A stretch of DNA of 64,000 nucleotides from an uncultured Bacteroidales bacterium (GCA_944322925.1 CALUQM010000005.1:1-64000), one strand, 5' to 3'; positions 33,889 through 43,537 are shown, numbered from the stretch's first letter. Translations and numbers: made by a program. Notes: generated by a model not told the origin, from the letters alone.

Positions 33889-35601
33889 ATGAGGCATCAA
33901 CGAAAAATCCAAATATTTGCGATATTGTTTTTCATCCTGTCCTTTCATGGAATCCTGTTTTCACAGGAAATGACAATGAGTCTGGCAGGGGAAGTGGAAT
34001 ATGTCCCTGAAGACCTGGACGGAAAGACTTATTATCCGGTTACCGATCAGAACGACAATCTGTGTTCCTTGTTGAAAGTGAGACTTGACGGCAGATTGCA
34101 GAATGAACTCGTACTCAGTACGGGAGGACTTTCTGTCGTAAAAAGAAAAGAACAGCCTGACGGCGAAATATGGTTCTATGTTCCATATCAGGTCAGAAAT
34201 CTGATATTCACATGCAAAGGGTATTCTATGATGGACCCTGTTCCGGTCGAATTGAAACCGGGAGCAGTTTACAGGCTGTCGATAACCGCTGACGCTGCCG
34301 TATCGACTGTTACGTCTGCAGTAGCCAGTTCAAATTATCTGAAAATGAAAGTATATCCGGAGGACGCCATGATTTCCATCGGGAAAACACCGGACTATGA
34401 AATGACTACGGAAATGCTGGACAATGGAATTTTTGTCAGACTGCTTGATTACGGAACGTACTATTATAAACTGGAACATAATCTGTACCAGACAAAAACT
34501 GGTACGGTAAATGTGACCGCTGCGAATGATATTGTGGATGTCCGGATGGAATCAGCCTATAATATGCTGACCGTCAATTCATTCCCTGACGAGGGAGCCG
34601 TTGTCGTCATTAACGGTGAACAAAAAGGAGTCACACCGCTGAACCTTGACGAAAAATTCCCGAAAGGGGATTATGATATCCGCTTGGTTCACAGGGACTA
34701 TCGGCCGGAGGAAAGAACAGTGACGCTTGACGGTGACGGGAGCACAATTGAATGCAATGTCACGATGACGCCGTTATATGCTACCGTTACCTGCCGTTCG
34801 GATGACAATAATGCCGAGATATGGGTAGATCAGGAATACAGGGGAACAGGTGTATGGACCGGACGTCTGTCCGGTAATGTGTCTCATGTCCTTGAAGCAC
34901 GCAGGTCCGGTTATCAGTCCCAAAGCAAATCTTTTTCTGTAAGTGCCGGAGAGGTGAGAATTGAATATGTGGGAGCTCCGGTTCCTTTGTATGCGACGTT
35001 GAACATCGAGACAGAACCCTTGATGGCCCGGGTCCGAATAGATGGTGAAGATGTAGGAACCTCGCCACTGATCAAACAGGTGCTTATGGGAAAACACTCT
35101 CTTGCTGTATTTTACAATGGATATGTTCCAAAATACGAGACGGTTACTTTGCAGCACAACGAAAACAGAACTGTAAGGATCGTTTTGGAAAAGGATCAGT
35201 CCGGCGTTGAATTGCAGGAAGATATGGCGGAAAAGATATCCGGATACGATGTTGAAGTTGAAGAAGTCATAGAAGAAGAGGCCATTCCTTTCCAGCTCGT
35301 TGAAGAGAAACCTTCATTCATGGGCGGAGACGCAAATGAATTCTCCAAATGGGTGAACCAGAGACTGGTATATCCGGAAATTGCAAAAGAGAATGGAGTA
35401 CAGGGACGTGTTACACTCCAGTTCACAGTTGAATCCGACGGCCGTGTCACCAACGTAAAAGTACTGCGCGGAGTAGACTCGTCGCTCGACCAGGAAGCAG
35501 TCAGAGTAGTTTCAAGCTCGCCGAGATGGACTCCTGGAAAGCAGAGAGACAGGGCGGTAAGGGTAACATACACATTCCCTGTCATATTCCAGCTAAGGTA
35601 G
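33889..35601 (+). CDS. PEGA-repeat protein with C-terminal TonB domain
   Basis: A 570-residue envelope protein. An N-terminal hydrophobic segment (about 7-24) ends in a signal-peptidase-like SQ; residues about 25-215 form a domain shared with the paralogue at 38297. Then come three PEGA-type beta repeats (about 222-292, 294-365 and 366-433, each with a VxINGexxGxTPL-like core), an acidic linker, and a TonB C-terminal domain (about 472-570, YPEIAKENGVQGRVTLQFTV...). TonB C-terminal domains normally contact outer-membrane receptors; here no separate cytoplasmic-membrane anchor besides the leader is seen. By eye it is more AT-rich than its paralogue. It has its own promoter, separate from the following operon. 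Function unknown. Confidence 0.8.
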   Translation: MRHQRKIQIFAILFFILSFHGILFSQEMTMSLAGEVEYVPEDLDGKTYYPVTDQNDNLCSLLKVRLDGRLQNELVLSTGGLSVVKRKEQPDGEIWFYVPYQVRNLIFTCKGYSMMDPVPVELKPGAVYRLSITADAAVSTVTSAVASSNYLKMKVYPEDAMISIGKTPDYEMTTEMLDNGIFVRLLDYGTYYYKLEHNLYQTKTGTVNVTAANDIVDVRMESAYNMLTVNSFPDEGAVVVINGEQKGVTPLNLDEKFPKGDYDIRLVHRDYRPEERTVTLDGDGSTIECNVTMTPLYATVTCRSDDNNAEIWVDQEYRGTGVWTGRLSGNVSHVLEARRSGYQSQSKSFSVSAGEVRIEYVGAPVPLYATLNIETEPLMARVRIDGEDVGTSPLIKQVLMGKHSLAVFYNGYVPKYETVTLQHNENRTVRIVLEKDQSGVELQEDMAEKISGYDVEVEEVIEEEAIPFQLVEEKPSFMGGDANEFSKWVNQRLVYPEIAKENGVQGRVTLQFTVESDGRVTNVKVLRGVDSSLDQEAVRVVSSSPRWTPGKQRDRAVRVTYTFPVIFQLR

Positions 35602-35672
35602 CCGGGCATTGCCTCTACTTATTGTAGTATGCTATTTTCAGGAACCTGCGGCGGTTTTTCCGATTTTATTTC

Positions 35673-35680
35673 TAACTTTG
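35673..35680 (+). promoter_or_regulatory. -7 element for the LPP20/PEGA/transglutaminase operon
   Basis: TAACTTTG matching TAnnTTTG, with no good -33. The predicted start near 35684 leaves a leader of about 100 bases before the ATG at 35785. Confidence 0.45.
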
Positions 35681-35784
35681 TGATAATGCGGGTCTCCGGC
35701 TTTGAACGGCAATGCGGACGATTGCCGGCAGTGTAAATGCCGGGGCCGGATTGAAATTGAAGTTGAATCAATAATCGGAATATT

Positions 35785-36411
35785 ATGAAAAAACTTTTGA
35801 CTTTTTGCGCTTTCCTGTCGGCAGCGCTTCTCGTGGCATCATGCGGTGCATCCAAAAAAAACGCGACGGTAAATACACTCGGCGTGGAGGAAATGAAGTC
35901 TCCGGCTCAGGTTTATGCCGAGGAGGCTCCGGACAATGTACAGAGGGCCTGGGCTTCGTACAATGATTTCGATCCGACCGTAGCCAACAGAGGAGCGGCA
36001 GCCCTGGCCAGGGCGGAACTCGCTTCCCAGATAGGGATAATCGTCCAGAACGCCATCGATATATACCGCGGCAAGTTTACGCAGAATGTATCGGACGGAT
36101 CGAAAACCAAGCAGGTCACGGACGGCGGAGGTGAAGCCGGCGACGAAGTAAAGGCTGCTTCCGAAGAACTCGTACAGGGAAGCAAGATCGTCAAAAGCAA
36201 TACCTATCTTCAGAAAGACGGTACGAGGACGGCTTACGTGTGTGTAGAGGTGAATATCGACATGATAATGGAGAACGTCAAGAACAACCAGAAACTTATG
36301 CATCTTATCTCCGAGCAGGAAAAGGAGATGATAGAGCAGGAGAAGCAGGAGTTCGAGGAAGACATGCGGGAAGCATTCAGCAACTACAGGAAAATGAGGG
36401 GCAGGGAATAA
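35785..36411 (+). CDS. LPP20-family-like lipoprotein
   Basis: A 208-residue lipoprotein (MKKLLTFCAFLSAALLVASC, Cys20). The mature part carries an LPP20-like pattern: a region where small residues lead into a helix (NRGAAALARAELASQIG) and a beta strand ending in TAYVCVEVNIDMIM, followed by a Glu/Lys-rich helix at the C-terminus (about 165-205). LPP20 proteins are surface or outer-membrane lipoproteins of unknown activity. The next gene, with a related N-terminal domain, starts three bases on. Confidence 0.75.
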   Translation: MKKLLTFCAFLSAALLVASCGASKKNATVNTLGVEEMKSPAQVYAEEAPDNVQRAWASYNDFDPTVANRGAAALARAELASQIGIIVQNAIDIYRGKFTQNVSDGSKTKQVTDGGGEAGDEVKAASEELVQGSKIVKSNTYLQKDGTRTAYVCVEVNIDMIMENVKNNQKLMHLISEQEKEMIEQEKQEFEEDMREAFSNYRKMRGRE

Positions 36412-36414
36412 GAT

Positions 36415-38274
36415 ATGTCACCGTACCTCAGAATTGCCGTTCTGATTCTGAGCCTGTCGGCAGGAACGGCTGCGATTGCCCAGACCTATGATCAGGTGGT
36501 GGGCAATCGCGGCGTATATCTTTTTGCCGAAGGGACAGGCTCTTCATTCAGGGAGGCCGACAATGCCGCACTGGCACAGATCTCCGACCAGATAGCTGTG
36601 GCGGTCCGCTCTGATCTGACCGTTACCCAGACGCGGCAGAAGGAAGACAGGAAATATGCGGCCAGCACATCTTTCGAGTCTGTCGTGGAGACATACTCTC
36701 AGGCCACTCTGACCATGTGCCAGAGGATAGTAGTCAAGAACGGCCCCAAGAAATACAGGATTCTCCGTTATATCCCTAAAGCCGAGATCGCCAGAGTGTT
36801 CGAAGCCAGGGAAGCAAAAGTCCTCGAAATGGTCGGGATTGCGGAAAAGGCCGAGACCGAACTTAAAATAGGGGATGCCCTGAGATATTATTACTGGTCG
36901 CAGATACTTGCTTCGACGCTGCGCTATCCGAATGAAGTATATTATATGGACGGCGAAGGCGAGAAAAGACAGCTTTCCGTATGGCTGCCTCTGAAGCTGA
37001 ACGAAATTCTCGAAGGGATAGACATAGCTTTCGACGGATTTTCTGACGACAGGAACATGTACGGCAGACTGCGTTTTACATTTGACGGGAAACCGGTGTC
37101 GAATGTGGACTATACGTACTGGGACGGTTTCGACTGGAGCTATCCTGTTTCAGCCAAGGACGGGCTCGGCTTTTTCGAGCTCCGTGCGGATGCGGATGTT
37201 CCGTGGATAAATGTCAAGATCGAATACGCATACGACTATGAGGCCCATATAGACAAGGATGTCGAACCGGTCATAGAAGCGGTCTCTCCGATAGATTACA
37301 CCGGCGCCTATCATAACAATGTCCTCCTGCGCAAGCCTGCCGTCAAGGATAAGGAAGGCCCTGTAACCGTAGCTGAAAATAATGCTCCTGTCGCAACGGA
37401 TGCCGTTTCGACGGCCCGTGAAGAAACGGCATCCTCATTCGCCGTAACTTCGGAAAGCGACAGGGAATATTGCCGCCATGCGGTTTCGGAAATTCTCGAC
37501 TGCATGGAGTCCGGCAATTATGAAGCGGCAAGACAGTACTTTTCCGAAGAGGGGTACGGGCTTTTCACGAAGCTTCTCCGCTACGGAAATGCCCTCGTGC
37601 TCGACAAGTCCGCTCCTGAATGCCTGACATTCAACGGGGACATATTCTGCCGGAGCATTCCGATGAGTTTCTCTTTCAGAAACAATTCCATAAAATTCGT
37701 CGAGGATGTCGTTTTCACGTTCGGCGACGGCAGGAAAATATCGAATATCAGTTTCGCTCTCGAAGATGTCACCCTGAATGACATTCTCTGCAAGTCCAAG
37801 TGGGAAGACAGTGCGAAAATGGTCCTGATAGATTTTCTGGAGAACTACAAGACTGCTTTTGCCCTGAAGCGTCTCGATTACATGGAGGATATCTTTTCAG
37901 AAGACGCCCTGATCATTACCGGAAGGGTGGTAAGGAGGGCTCCGGTGGAAAACCGTATCCTGGGAAGCAGCGAATATGTCGAATACAACAGGCAGACCAA
38001 AGCGGAGTACATAAACAATCTCCGGTACAGTTTTGCAAGCAAGGAGTATATCAACATCAAGTTCTCCAATATGGAAATACTGAAAATGGGAAAGGGCGAA
38101 TCGATATACAGCATTCAGATCAAGCAGGACTATTTTTCTTCGAATTACGGGGATTCCGGCTATCTTTTCCTTCTTGTCGATGCAGGCGACTACAGGCATC
38201 CGGTGATACATGTCAGGACATGGCAGCCGGAACCTGATCCTGAATTCGGGATATTCGGACCGTACAATTTCTGA
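36415..38274 (+). CDS. secreted LPP20-domain protein with C-terminal NTF2-like region
   Basis: A 619-residue exported protein: signal peptide ending AAIAQ (about residue 23), then an LPP20-like domain (about 28-150; FREADNAALAQISDQIAVAVRSD, KKYRILRYIPKAEIARVFEAR). A middle beta-rich region (about 190-290), a Thr/Ala/Glu-rich linker (about 310-345) and a C-terminal part with two SNTF2-like patterns (DREYCRHAVSEILDCMESGNYEAA; VLIDFLENYKTAFALKRLDYMEDIF) follow. The last region looks like a regulatory or binding domain, not an enzyme. Tight spacing (3 bases before, 22 after) marks an operon with its neighbours. No function can be assigned. Confidence 0.7.
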   Translation: MSPYLRIAVLILSLSAGTAAIAQTYDQVVGNRGVYLFAEGTGSSFREADNAALAQISDQIAVAVRSDLTVTQTRQKEDRKYAASTSFESVVETYSQATLTMCQRIVVKNGPKKYRILRYIPKAEIARVFEAREAKVLEMVGIAEKAETELKIGDALRYYYWSQILASTLRYPNEVYYMDGEGEKRQLSVWLPLKLNEILEGIDIAFDGFSDDRNMYGRLRFTFDGKPVSNVDYTYWDGFDWSYPVSAKDGLGFFELRADADVPWINVKIEYAYDYEAHIDKDVEPVIEAVSPIDYTGAYHNNVLLRKPAVKDKEGPVTVAENNAPVATDAVSTAREETASSFAVTSESDREYCRHAVSEILDCMESGNYEAARQYFSEEGYGLFTKLLRYGNALVLDKSAPECLTFNGDIFCRSIPMSFSFRNNSIKFVEDVVFTFGDGRKISNISFALEDVTLNDILCKSKWEDSAKMVLIDFLENYKTAFALKRLDYMEDIFSEDALIITGRVVRRAPVENRILGSSEYVEYNRQTKAEYINNLRYSFASKEYINIKFSNMEILKMGKGESIYSIQIKQDYFSSNYGDSGYLFLLVDAGDYRHPVIHVRTWQPEPDPEFGIFGPYNF

Positions 38275-38296
38275 AGATCCATTCAATTTCTGACCG

Positions 38297-40153
38297 ATGA
38301 AACGTTTATCAGCAATACTGCTCCTTATTTTTCTTTTTCAGTGTCTGGCATCGTCCCAGGAGATGTCCATGAATCTCAGGGGAACGGTCGAGCATGCCAT
38401 TGCCGACCTTGATGCAAAGACCTATTATCCTGTGACAGACCAGAATGACAATCTGTGCGCATTGCTGAAGGTGACGGTAACAAACCGCCTTCAGAACGAG
38501 CTCGTCCTCAGCACCGGCGGACTCTCGGTCGTCAAAAGGGAAGAAAAGCCTGACGGAGAGATATGGTTTTATGTCCCTTATCAGGTAAAGAACCTGACCT
38601 TTACATGCAAGGGATATTCGAGGATGGCCCCGGTCCCGGTAAATCTGAAGGCAGGAGAAGTGTACCGCCTGACTATTGCCACCGATGCCGCGGTTTCGAC
38701 CGTCATGACAGCTACGGTAAGTTCCAATTATCTGAAAATGAAGGTCTATCCTGAGGATGCCCTCCTGTCTTTGGGGAGGACCAGCGATTGCGAGATTACG
38801 ACGGAAGTCCTTTCCGACGGTACTTTCGCCAGACTCCTCGACTACGGCACGTATTATTACAGGATAGAACACAGCCTGTATGAGACGGAGACCGGAACGG
38901 TCGAAGTAAGCGGTTCCAATGATGTCCGTCAGGTCTCGCTGCGGCCTGCATACAATACCCTGACAGTTCTGTCAGCACCGGATGCCGGGGCAGACGTGTT
39001 CATAAACGGAGAGCGTATGGGTACCACTCCTCTGACCCTGGACGAGAAACTGAAAAAGGGCCGCTACGCCCTGAGACTGGTACTCAGGGATTACGAGCCG
39101 TATGAGGATACTGTCTTACTGACCGGAGACGGTACGAGGATAACCCGAAGCGCTGTCCTGAACCCTTTGTATGCCATAGTCACAGTCAGGTCCGATGACA
39201 GTCAGGCCCAGATATGGGTGGATAAGGAATACAAGGGTACAGGTTCCTGGACCGGACGGCTGTCCGGCGAAGTGACACATGTCGTCGAATCGAGAAGGGA
39301 GAGTCACCAGCCGCAGAGCCGTTCAGTTACGGTAGAGGCAGGGGAGACCGGAAGAATCATAGAAGTCCCTGCTCCTGTCCCTCTTTATGCTACATTGAAC
39401 ATAGAGACAGATCCTGTAATGGCCGAAGTGCAGATCGACGGGAAAAATGTCGGCACGGCTCCTCTTGTCGAACAGGTCCTTATCGGGAAACGTACCGTAT
39501 CCGCTTCCATGTCGGGATACGAGACTGAAACCGCCACCGTGGAACTCCGGCACAACGAAACGAAGACCGTGACGATTTCGCTGCAGGAAAAGCCTGCATA
39601 TACACCGCCGGCGTCATCCTCGTATTCATCTGCCTATACTCCGGCACCGTACAAGTCCACGCCGTCATCCTCATATTCTTCAGGATCCGGGTACAGGAAA
39701 ACAAGGTACAGGTATCCCAATTATCAGGATGATTTCGCCGCTACTTTCGCCGATATCGTTTGCGGTTACGGATTATACAGGGAAAACTTCCACATCGGGA
39801 TGACATACGCCCATGTCAGGACGAGGATAGGATATTACGGAACTTTGCTGTATGAATTCGACGATGTCGGATCCCTTGCTGTAGGCCCTGTTTTCAGACT
39901 TACCAGCGACAGGTCGAATGTCGACCTGCAGCTGTACGGAGGAATCGGCGTCAATACAGGTTCGAACGGGACTTTCCTGCTCGGGGATGCAGGTTTCCGT
40001 TTCGGATGGCACAGCCGGTCGCGTCTCAGCTGGTGGGATTTCGGTATCGGCTGCATGTATTTCAATGATGAGATCCTGCCTACAGTCAGCGTAGGCATCG
40101 GGATTTCACTTGTAGTCCTGGCGGGTATTCTCGGACTTGCCGCCGGTGCATAA
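38297..40153 (+). CDS. PEGA-repeat envelope protein, paralogue with beta-rich C-terminus
   Basis: A 618-residue exported protein, paralogous to the 33889 gene over about its first 430 residues (both contain KTYYPVTDQNDNLC and FYVPYQV.NL.FTCKGYS). After the signal peptide (ends ASSQ) and shared N-terminal domain come three PEGA-type repeats. The C-terminus differs: instead of TonB there is a Ser/Tyr/Pro-rich low-complexity linker (about 435-475) and a Gly/aromatic-rich region (about 480-610) with alternating hydrophobics resembling outer-membrane beta strands or a glycine-rich anchor. Located between an LPP20-domain gene and the transglutaminase-like gene, 22 and 20 bases away. Confidence 0.75.
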   Translation: MKRLSAILLLIFLFQCLASSQEMSMNLRGTVEHAIADLDAKTYYPVTDQNDNLCALLKVTVTNRLQNELVLSTGGLSVVKREEKPDGEIWFYVPYQVKNLTFTCKGYSRMAPVPVNLKAGEVYRLTIATDAAVSTVMTATVSSNYLKMKVYPEDALLSLGRTSDCEITTEVLSDGTFARLLDYGTYYYRIEHSLYETETGTVEVSGSNDVRQVSLRPAYNTLTVLSAPDAGADVFINGERMGTTPLTLDEKLKKGRYALRLVLRDYEPYEDTVLLTGDGTRITRSAVLNPLYAIVTVRSDDSQAQIWVDKEYKGTGSWTGRLSGEVTHVVESRRESHQPQSRSVTVEAGETGRIIEVPAPVPLYATLNIETDPVMAEVQIDGKNVGTAPLVEQVLIGKRTVSASMSGYETETATVELRHNETKTVTISLQEKPAYTPPASSSYSSAYTPAPYKSTPSSSYSSGSGYRKTRYRYPNYQDDFAATFADIVCGYGLYRENFHIGMTYAHVRTRIGYYGTLLYEFDDVGSLAVGPVFRLTSDRSNVDLQLYGGIGVNTGSNGTFLLGDAGFRFGWHSRSRLSWWDFGIGCMYFNDEILPTVSVGIGISLVVLAGILGLAAGA

Positions 40154-40173
40154 CCCTCTTTATTCCAGTAGCC

Positions 40174-41691
40174 ATGAGAAAATTCATCTTAATATTCCTG
40201 CTTGCGCTTTTCCCTCTTGTCATGTCCGGCCAGGACAGACGGGAATTCGACAGATTCAAGGAGCGGACCGAAAGAAGGTTCGACCGTTCCGAAGAAAGGA
40301 AAAATGACAGGTTCGAGCGTTTTTCCGATAAGGTTCATGCCAGATTCGAGAGATTCCGTGCGAAGGCGAATTACGACTATGCCGCCTTCATGGCCAAAAC
40401 ATGGGGCAGGTACAGCGCCCTGCCTCCGATGAAGCGCCCGACGGAACCCAAACCCGTTGTCCCTCCTGTATATGTCCCTGATGATGACATAGATGTTCCT
40501 GTCCCGGACTATACTGTTCCGTACGAGGAAATAGAGGTGGATACGACTCCGGTAGCCCCTCCGGAACTCCTGCCTGTCCCGGTTTCCCCGGAGCCGATGG
40601 ATATCGTGACTTTCAGTTTCTACGGTACGGAATGTCATGCGGAGGCTGACATGGACTTCCGGTTCACTCTCGGAGATCTGTCGGAAGCGGCTCTCGGGCC
40701 CTTGTGGATCGAAATTTCGGACGGACGTTTCAACAATATGCTGTCGGACTGTATCAAGGCACGTTCGGACCTGGCCCTTTGCGACTGGGCTTACCTGAAA
40801 TATGTTGAAATGATGACAGAGGCATATCTCGGCACCGCTGACGCGAATGCTACCGTATTCCTTCAGCATTATATACTTACGCAGTCCGGCTATGCGGTAA
40901 GGCTGTGCAGGTCGCAGGAAAACGGAAGGCTGGCGCTGCTGGCTGCTTTCGATTCATCCGACATATACGGTTACAGGTTCATGCGCATAGGTTCGGAGAA
41001 TTTCTACATTGTAGACAGGACAATGCCGGACGGCAGCTATTATGTTCTGGATATCCCTTTCGAGGCCGAGTGCGTGATGTCGTCCTCCGTTTCGATGCCG
41101 GTTCTGGAGAACAGGCCTTCCCGGCCGAGACTGCTTGCTTCGAAAACCTATCCCGATGTTTCAGCGGATGTGGATGTCAATCTCAATATGATGGATTTTT
41201 TCGGGGATTATCCTCTTACGTCCGACTGGTCCCTGTATTCTGCCGCTTCCTTGAGCCGGCAGGCAAAGTCATGTCTGTATCCGGTGCTGAAACAGGCCGT
41301 ATCGGGAAAATCGGAAAAGGAGGCCGTCGGGCTACTGCTGAACTTTGTCCAGACATCACTTGAGTATATGACTGATGAAGAGCAGTTCGGATACGAAAGA
41401 CCGCTTTTCCCGGATGAAAGTCTGTATTATCCGTATTGCGACTGCGAGGACCGGGCAATACTGTTTTCTGTTCTCGTGCGGGAGATTCTCGGACTCGATG
41501 TAGTTTTCCTGCATTACCCCGGACATCTTGCCACTGCCGTAGCTTTCAGTTCGGAAGATGTTTCCGGAGACAATCTGATTGTGGACGGCCGCAAATTCGT
41601 GGTATGCGATCCGACCTATATCAATGCCGGAATCGGAATGTCCATGCCTCAGTACAGGGGAGTCGGCGTCAAGGTGATAAGGACGCTTTAG
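40174..41691 (+). CDS. secreted transglutaminase-like cysteine protein
   Basis: A 505-residue exported protein (signal peptide ending MSGQ). The N-terminal 70 residues are Arg/Glu/Asp/Phe-rich with RFDR-type repeats, then a Pro-rich linker (about 85-145). The C-terminal domain (about 370-505) has the transglutaminase-like triad order: Cys424 in CEDRAILFSVLVREIL, His451 in GHLATAV and Asp479 in VCDPTYINAG. Such domains act as peptidases, amidases or crosslinkers; the substrate is not deducible. Last gene of the envelope operon; its stop overlaps the convergent HAD gene by four bases. Confidence 0.78.
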   Translation: MRKFILIFLLALFPLVMSGQDRREFDRFKERTERRFDRSEERKNDRFERFSDKVHARFERFRAKANYDYAAFMAKTWGRYSALPPMKRPTEPKPVVPPVYVPDDDIDVPVPDYTVPYEEIEVDTTPVAPPELLPVPVSPEPMDIVTFSFYGTECHAEADMDFRFTLGDLSEAALGPLWIEISDGRFNNMLSDCIKARSDLALCDWAYLKYVEMMTEAYLGTADANATVFLQHYILTQSGYAVRLCRSQENGRLALLAAFDSSDIYGYRFMRIGSENFYIVDRTMPDGSYYVLDIPFEAECVMSSSVSMPVLENRPSRPRLLASKTYPDVSADVDVNLNMMDFFGDYPLTSDWSLYSAASLSRQAKSCLYPVLKQAVSGKSEKEAVGLLLNFVQTSLEYMTDEEQFGYERPLFPDESLYYPYCDCEDRAILFSVLVREILGLDVVFLHYPGHLATAVAFSSEDVSGDNLIVDGRKFVVCDPTYINAGIGMSMPQYRGVGVKVIRTL

Positions 41692-42332
41692 ATTTTCAGC
41701 CCGAACGCTTTTTCCAGTTCTGCTGCAATGTGCGAAAAATCGTCCACTACAAGGTCTGCATACGGCGCTACGGCTTCGCGGCTGTTCGTAGTGGCGAGTG
41801 CGATGACTTTGCATCCGGCCCCGAGTCCGGAGAGAAGCCCGTTGAATGAATCTTCGAAGACAAAAGTGTTTTCCGGACCGCATCCGCATTTCCCCGTCCC
41901 GAGTCTGTAGCAGTCGGGATCCGGTTTGGACTTTGCGAAGTCTTCACCTGTAAAAGTATATTTCACGATGTCCCGGATTTCCGGCCTTGCCTTATATACC
42001 TGAGCCATTTTGTCCCTGTTGGAACTTGTGACTATGGCTGTCGGGTAACCCCTGTCTTTCAGATAGACGAGAAATTCGTATGCACCGGGGATATATTCGA
42101 ATTTCATCCCCGCTTCAAAGTCGTAGAGCTTTCTCCTGACTTCCTCTCTCGTGACTTCATCATCGGGAAAACACCGCAGCAGCGACGTCGCTATCGTCTC
42201 GCCTTTCAGCCTGGCTGCAAGGTGAGGGTCGTCGAGGTATTCCGCCCCTATTCCATCCCAGAAATCGGTGTACTGGCCTTCGGTGTCGAAGATGACTCCG
42301 TCCAGATCGAAAAGAAAAGCCGCTTTTTCCAT
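41688..42332 (-). CDS. HAD-superfamily hydrolase (beta-phosphoglucomutase-like)
   Basis: A 214-residue HAD phosphatase. The nucleophile motif FLFDLDGVIFD has Asp9 and Asp11; motif II is AIVTSSN, motif III Lys in KSKPDPDCY, and motif IV VFEDSFNGLLSG. The alpha-helical cap between residues about 17 and 80 places it in subfamily IA, the group of beta-phosphoglucomutases and sugar-phosphate phosphatases. It starts three bases after the LacI-family gene and is probably cotranscribed with it, so a sugar phosphate is a reasonable but unproved substrate. Confidence 0.88.
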   Translation of the reverse strand: MEKAAFLFDLDGVIFDTEGQYTDFWDGIGAEYLDDPHLAARLKGETIATSLLRCFPDDEVTREEVRRKLYDFEAGMKFEYIPGAYEFLVYLKDRGYPTAIVTSSNRDKMAQVYKARPEIRDIVKYTFTGEDFAKSKPDPDCYRLGTGKCGCGPENTFVFEDSFNGLLSGLGAGCKVIALATTNSREAVAPYADLVVDDFSHIAAELEKAFGLKI

Positions 42333-42335
42333 TTT

Positions 42336-43406
42336 TCAGTTTATGAAAATTTCCTGGTAGAACATCAGATTTTCCCTGATGATGATGTCTGCCGGCATGA
42401 AGTGGTGTATGTCCTTGTCCCTTACGTTGTACAGAAGGGCGTGGATGAGGGATTTTACCGCATGGAATCCCTGAAGTTCAGGCCGCTGGCATATTACGGC
42501 GGCTATGCTTCCTTCCTCAAGACAGCGGGAGTTGTTGGTCGTGAGGTCGAATGAGACGATATTTATGTCTTCGATCGAGTGGGAGGCAAGTATGTCGGCG
42601 ATGATATAGCCTCTTGAATTCAGTATGGCTATACATTTTACTTTCGGATTGTCGTTCAGGAATCTGAGGATGTCCTTTTCTGATTCTTCCGGATCGAGGA
42701 CAGATATCTTGGATTCCTTTATGGTCCTTCCCGATTTCCTTTCATTGAAGTATTCGAGCAGCCCGCTTATCCTCGACATCGAATTCGTCGCCCTTTCATT
42801 ACCCGTTCTCCTGGAACCGAAAACGGCGAATTCCGCATCATACCCGGGGCTGAAAAGTTCGAGCAGACGTCCGACGATCCTGCCGCAGGCGTTCTGGTCC
42901 GATGAATACGTGACGACAGGTTTCGTGCCTTCCACGACTGAATCCACGAATGCATACGGAATTCCGGCATTGTCGAGTTTTTCGCAAAGTATTGCCGTTT
43001 CCGAGGCGAAGGTAGCTCCTATGATCACTGCGTTGGGGTTCCTGTCCAGTATGCTTCTGAACGAGCTCCGGCAGGAATAAATGTCGAACTGGTTGTAGAA
43101 GGCATATTCGCACTGGATATTGATATCGGAATACTCCTCTATGGCGCGTTCGATCCCGAGCTGGACTATTCCCCAGTATTCTCCCTTGACTGCCGTAGGT
43201 ATTGCAATGATGATCCGGTAGGTTTTCTTCAGCGAAATGGCCGAAGTATGGATATTGTACTTGTAGCCGGTTGCCGCCAGCACACGTTCCACGGCTTCCG
43301 TACTCGAAGCCGATACGTTTCCTCTGTTGTGAAGGATTCTGTCGACGGTGCCGGGGGAAACGCCGGCCATTTGTGCGATTTCCTTGATGGTGACTTGTTT
43401 AGCCAT
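42336..43406 (-). CDS. LacI-family transcriptional regulator
   Basis: A 356-residue regulator: LacI helix-turn-helix at the N-terminus (VTIKEIAQMAGVSPGTVDRIL, about 5-25) with hinge helix, then a periplasmic-binding-protein-like sugar domain (about 60-345). It is divergent from uxuB-uxuA, 131 bases away, so mannonate/hexuronate control is likely; the SPGTVDR variant of the recognition helix is seen in a subset of Bacteroidota regulators. The HAD gene follows at three bases. Confidence 0.93.
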   Translation of the reverse strand: MAKQVTIKEIAQMAGVSPGTVDRILHNRGNVSASSTEAVERVLAATGYKYNIHTSAISLKKTYRIIIAIPTAVKGEYWGIVQLGIERAIEEYSDINIQCEYAFYNQFDIYSCRSSFRSILDRNPNAVIIGATFASETAILCEKLDNAGIPYAFVDSVVEGTKPVVTYSSDQNACGRIVGRLLELFSPGYDAEFAVFGSRRTGNERATNSMSRISGLLEYFNERKSGRTIKESKISVLDPEESEKDILRFLNDNPKVKCIAILNSRGYIIADILASHSIEDINIVSFDLTTNNSRCLEEGSIAAVICQRPELQGFHAVKSLIHALLYNVRDKDIHHFMPADIIIRENLMFYQEIFIN

Positions 43407-43464
43407 TGATAGATTCAGGTTTTGGTTTTGACGTTTGTAGCTTGAACAAATATTGTGATTTTTA

Positions 43465-43494
43465 TTGAATTATCCAAAATAATTGTTAATTTTG
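43465..43494 (+). promoter_or_regulatory. uxuB-uxuA promoter
   Basis: TTG at 43465-43467, 19 bases, then TAATTTTG at 43487-43494; about 43 bases of leader before the ATG. A LacI-type operator is expected nearby, but I cannot single out a convincing palindrome. Confidence 0.6.
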
Positions 43495-43537
43495 TGCACG
43501 TCCACGGAATAAATGTGTACTATATAAGGGTTTAAAG

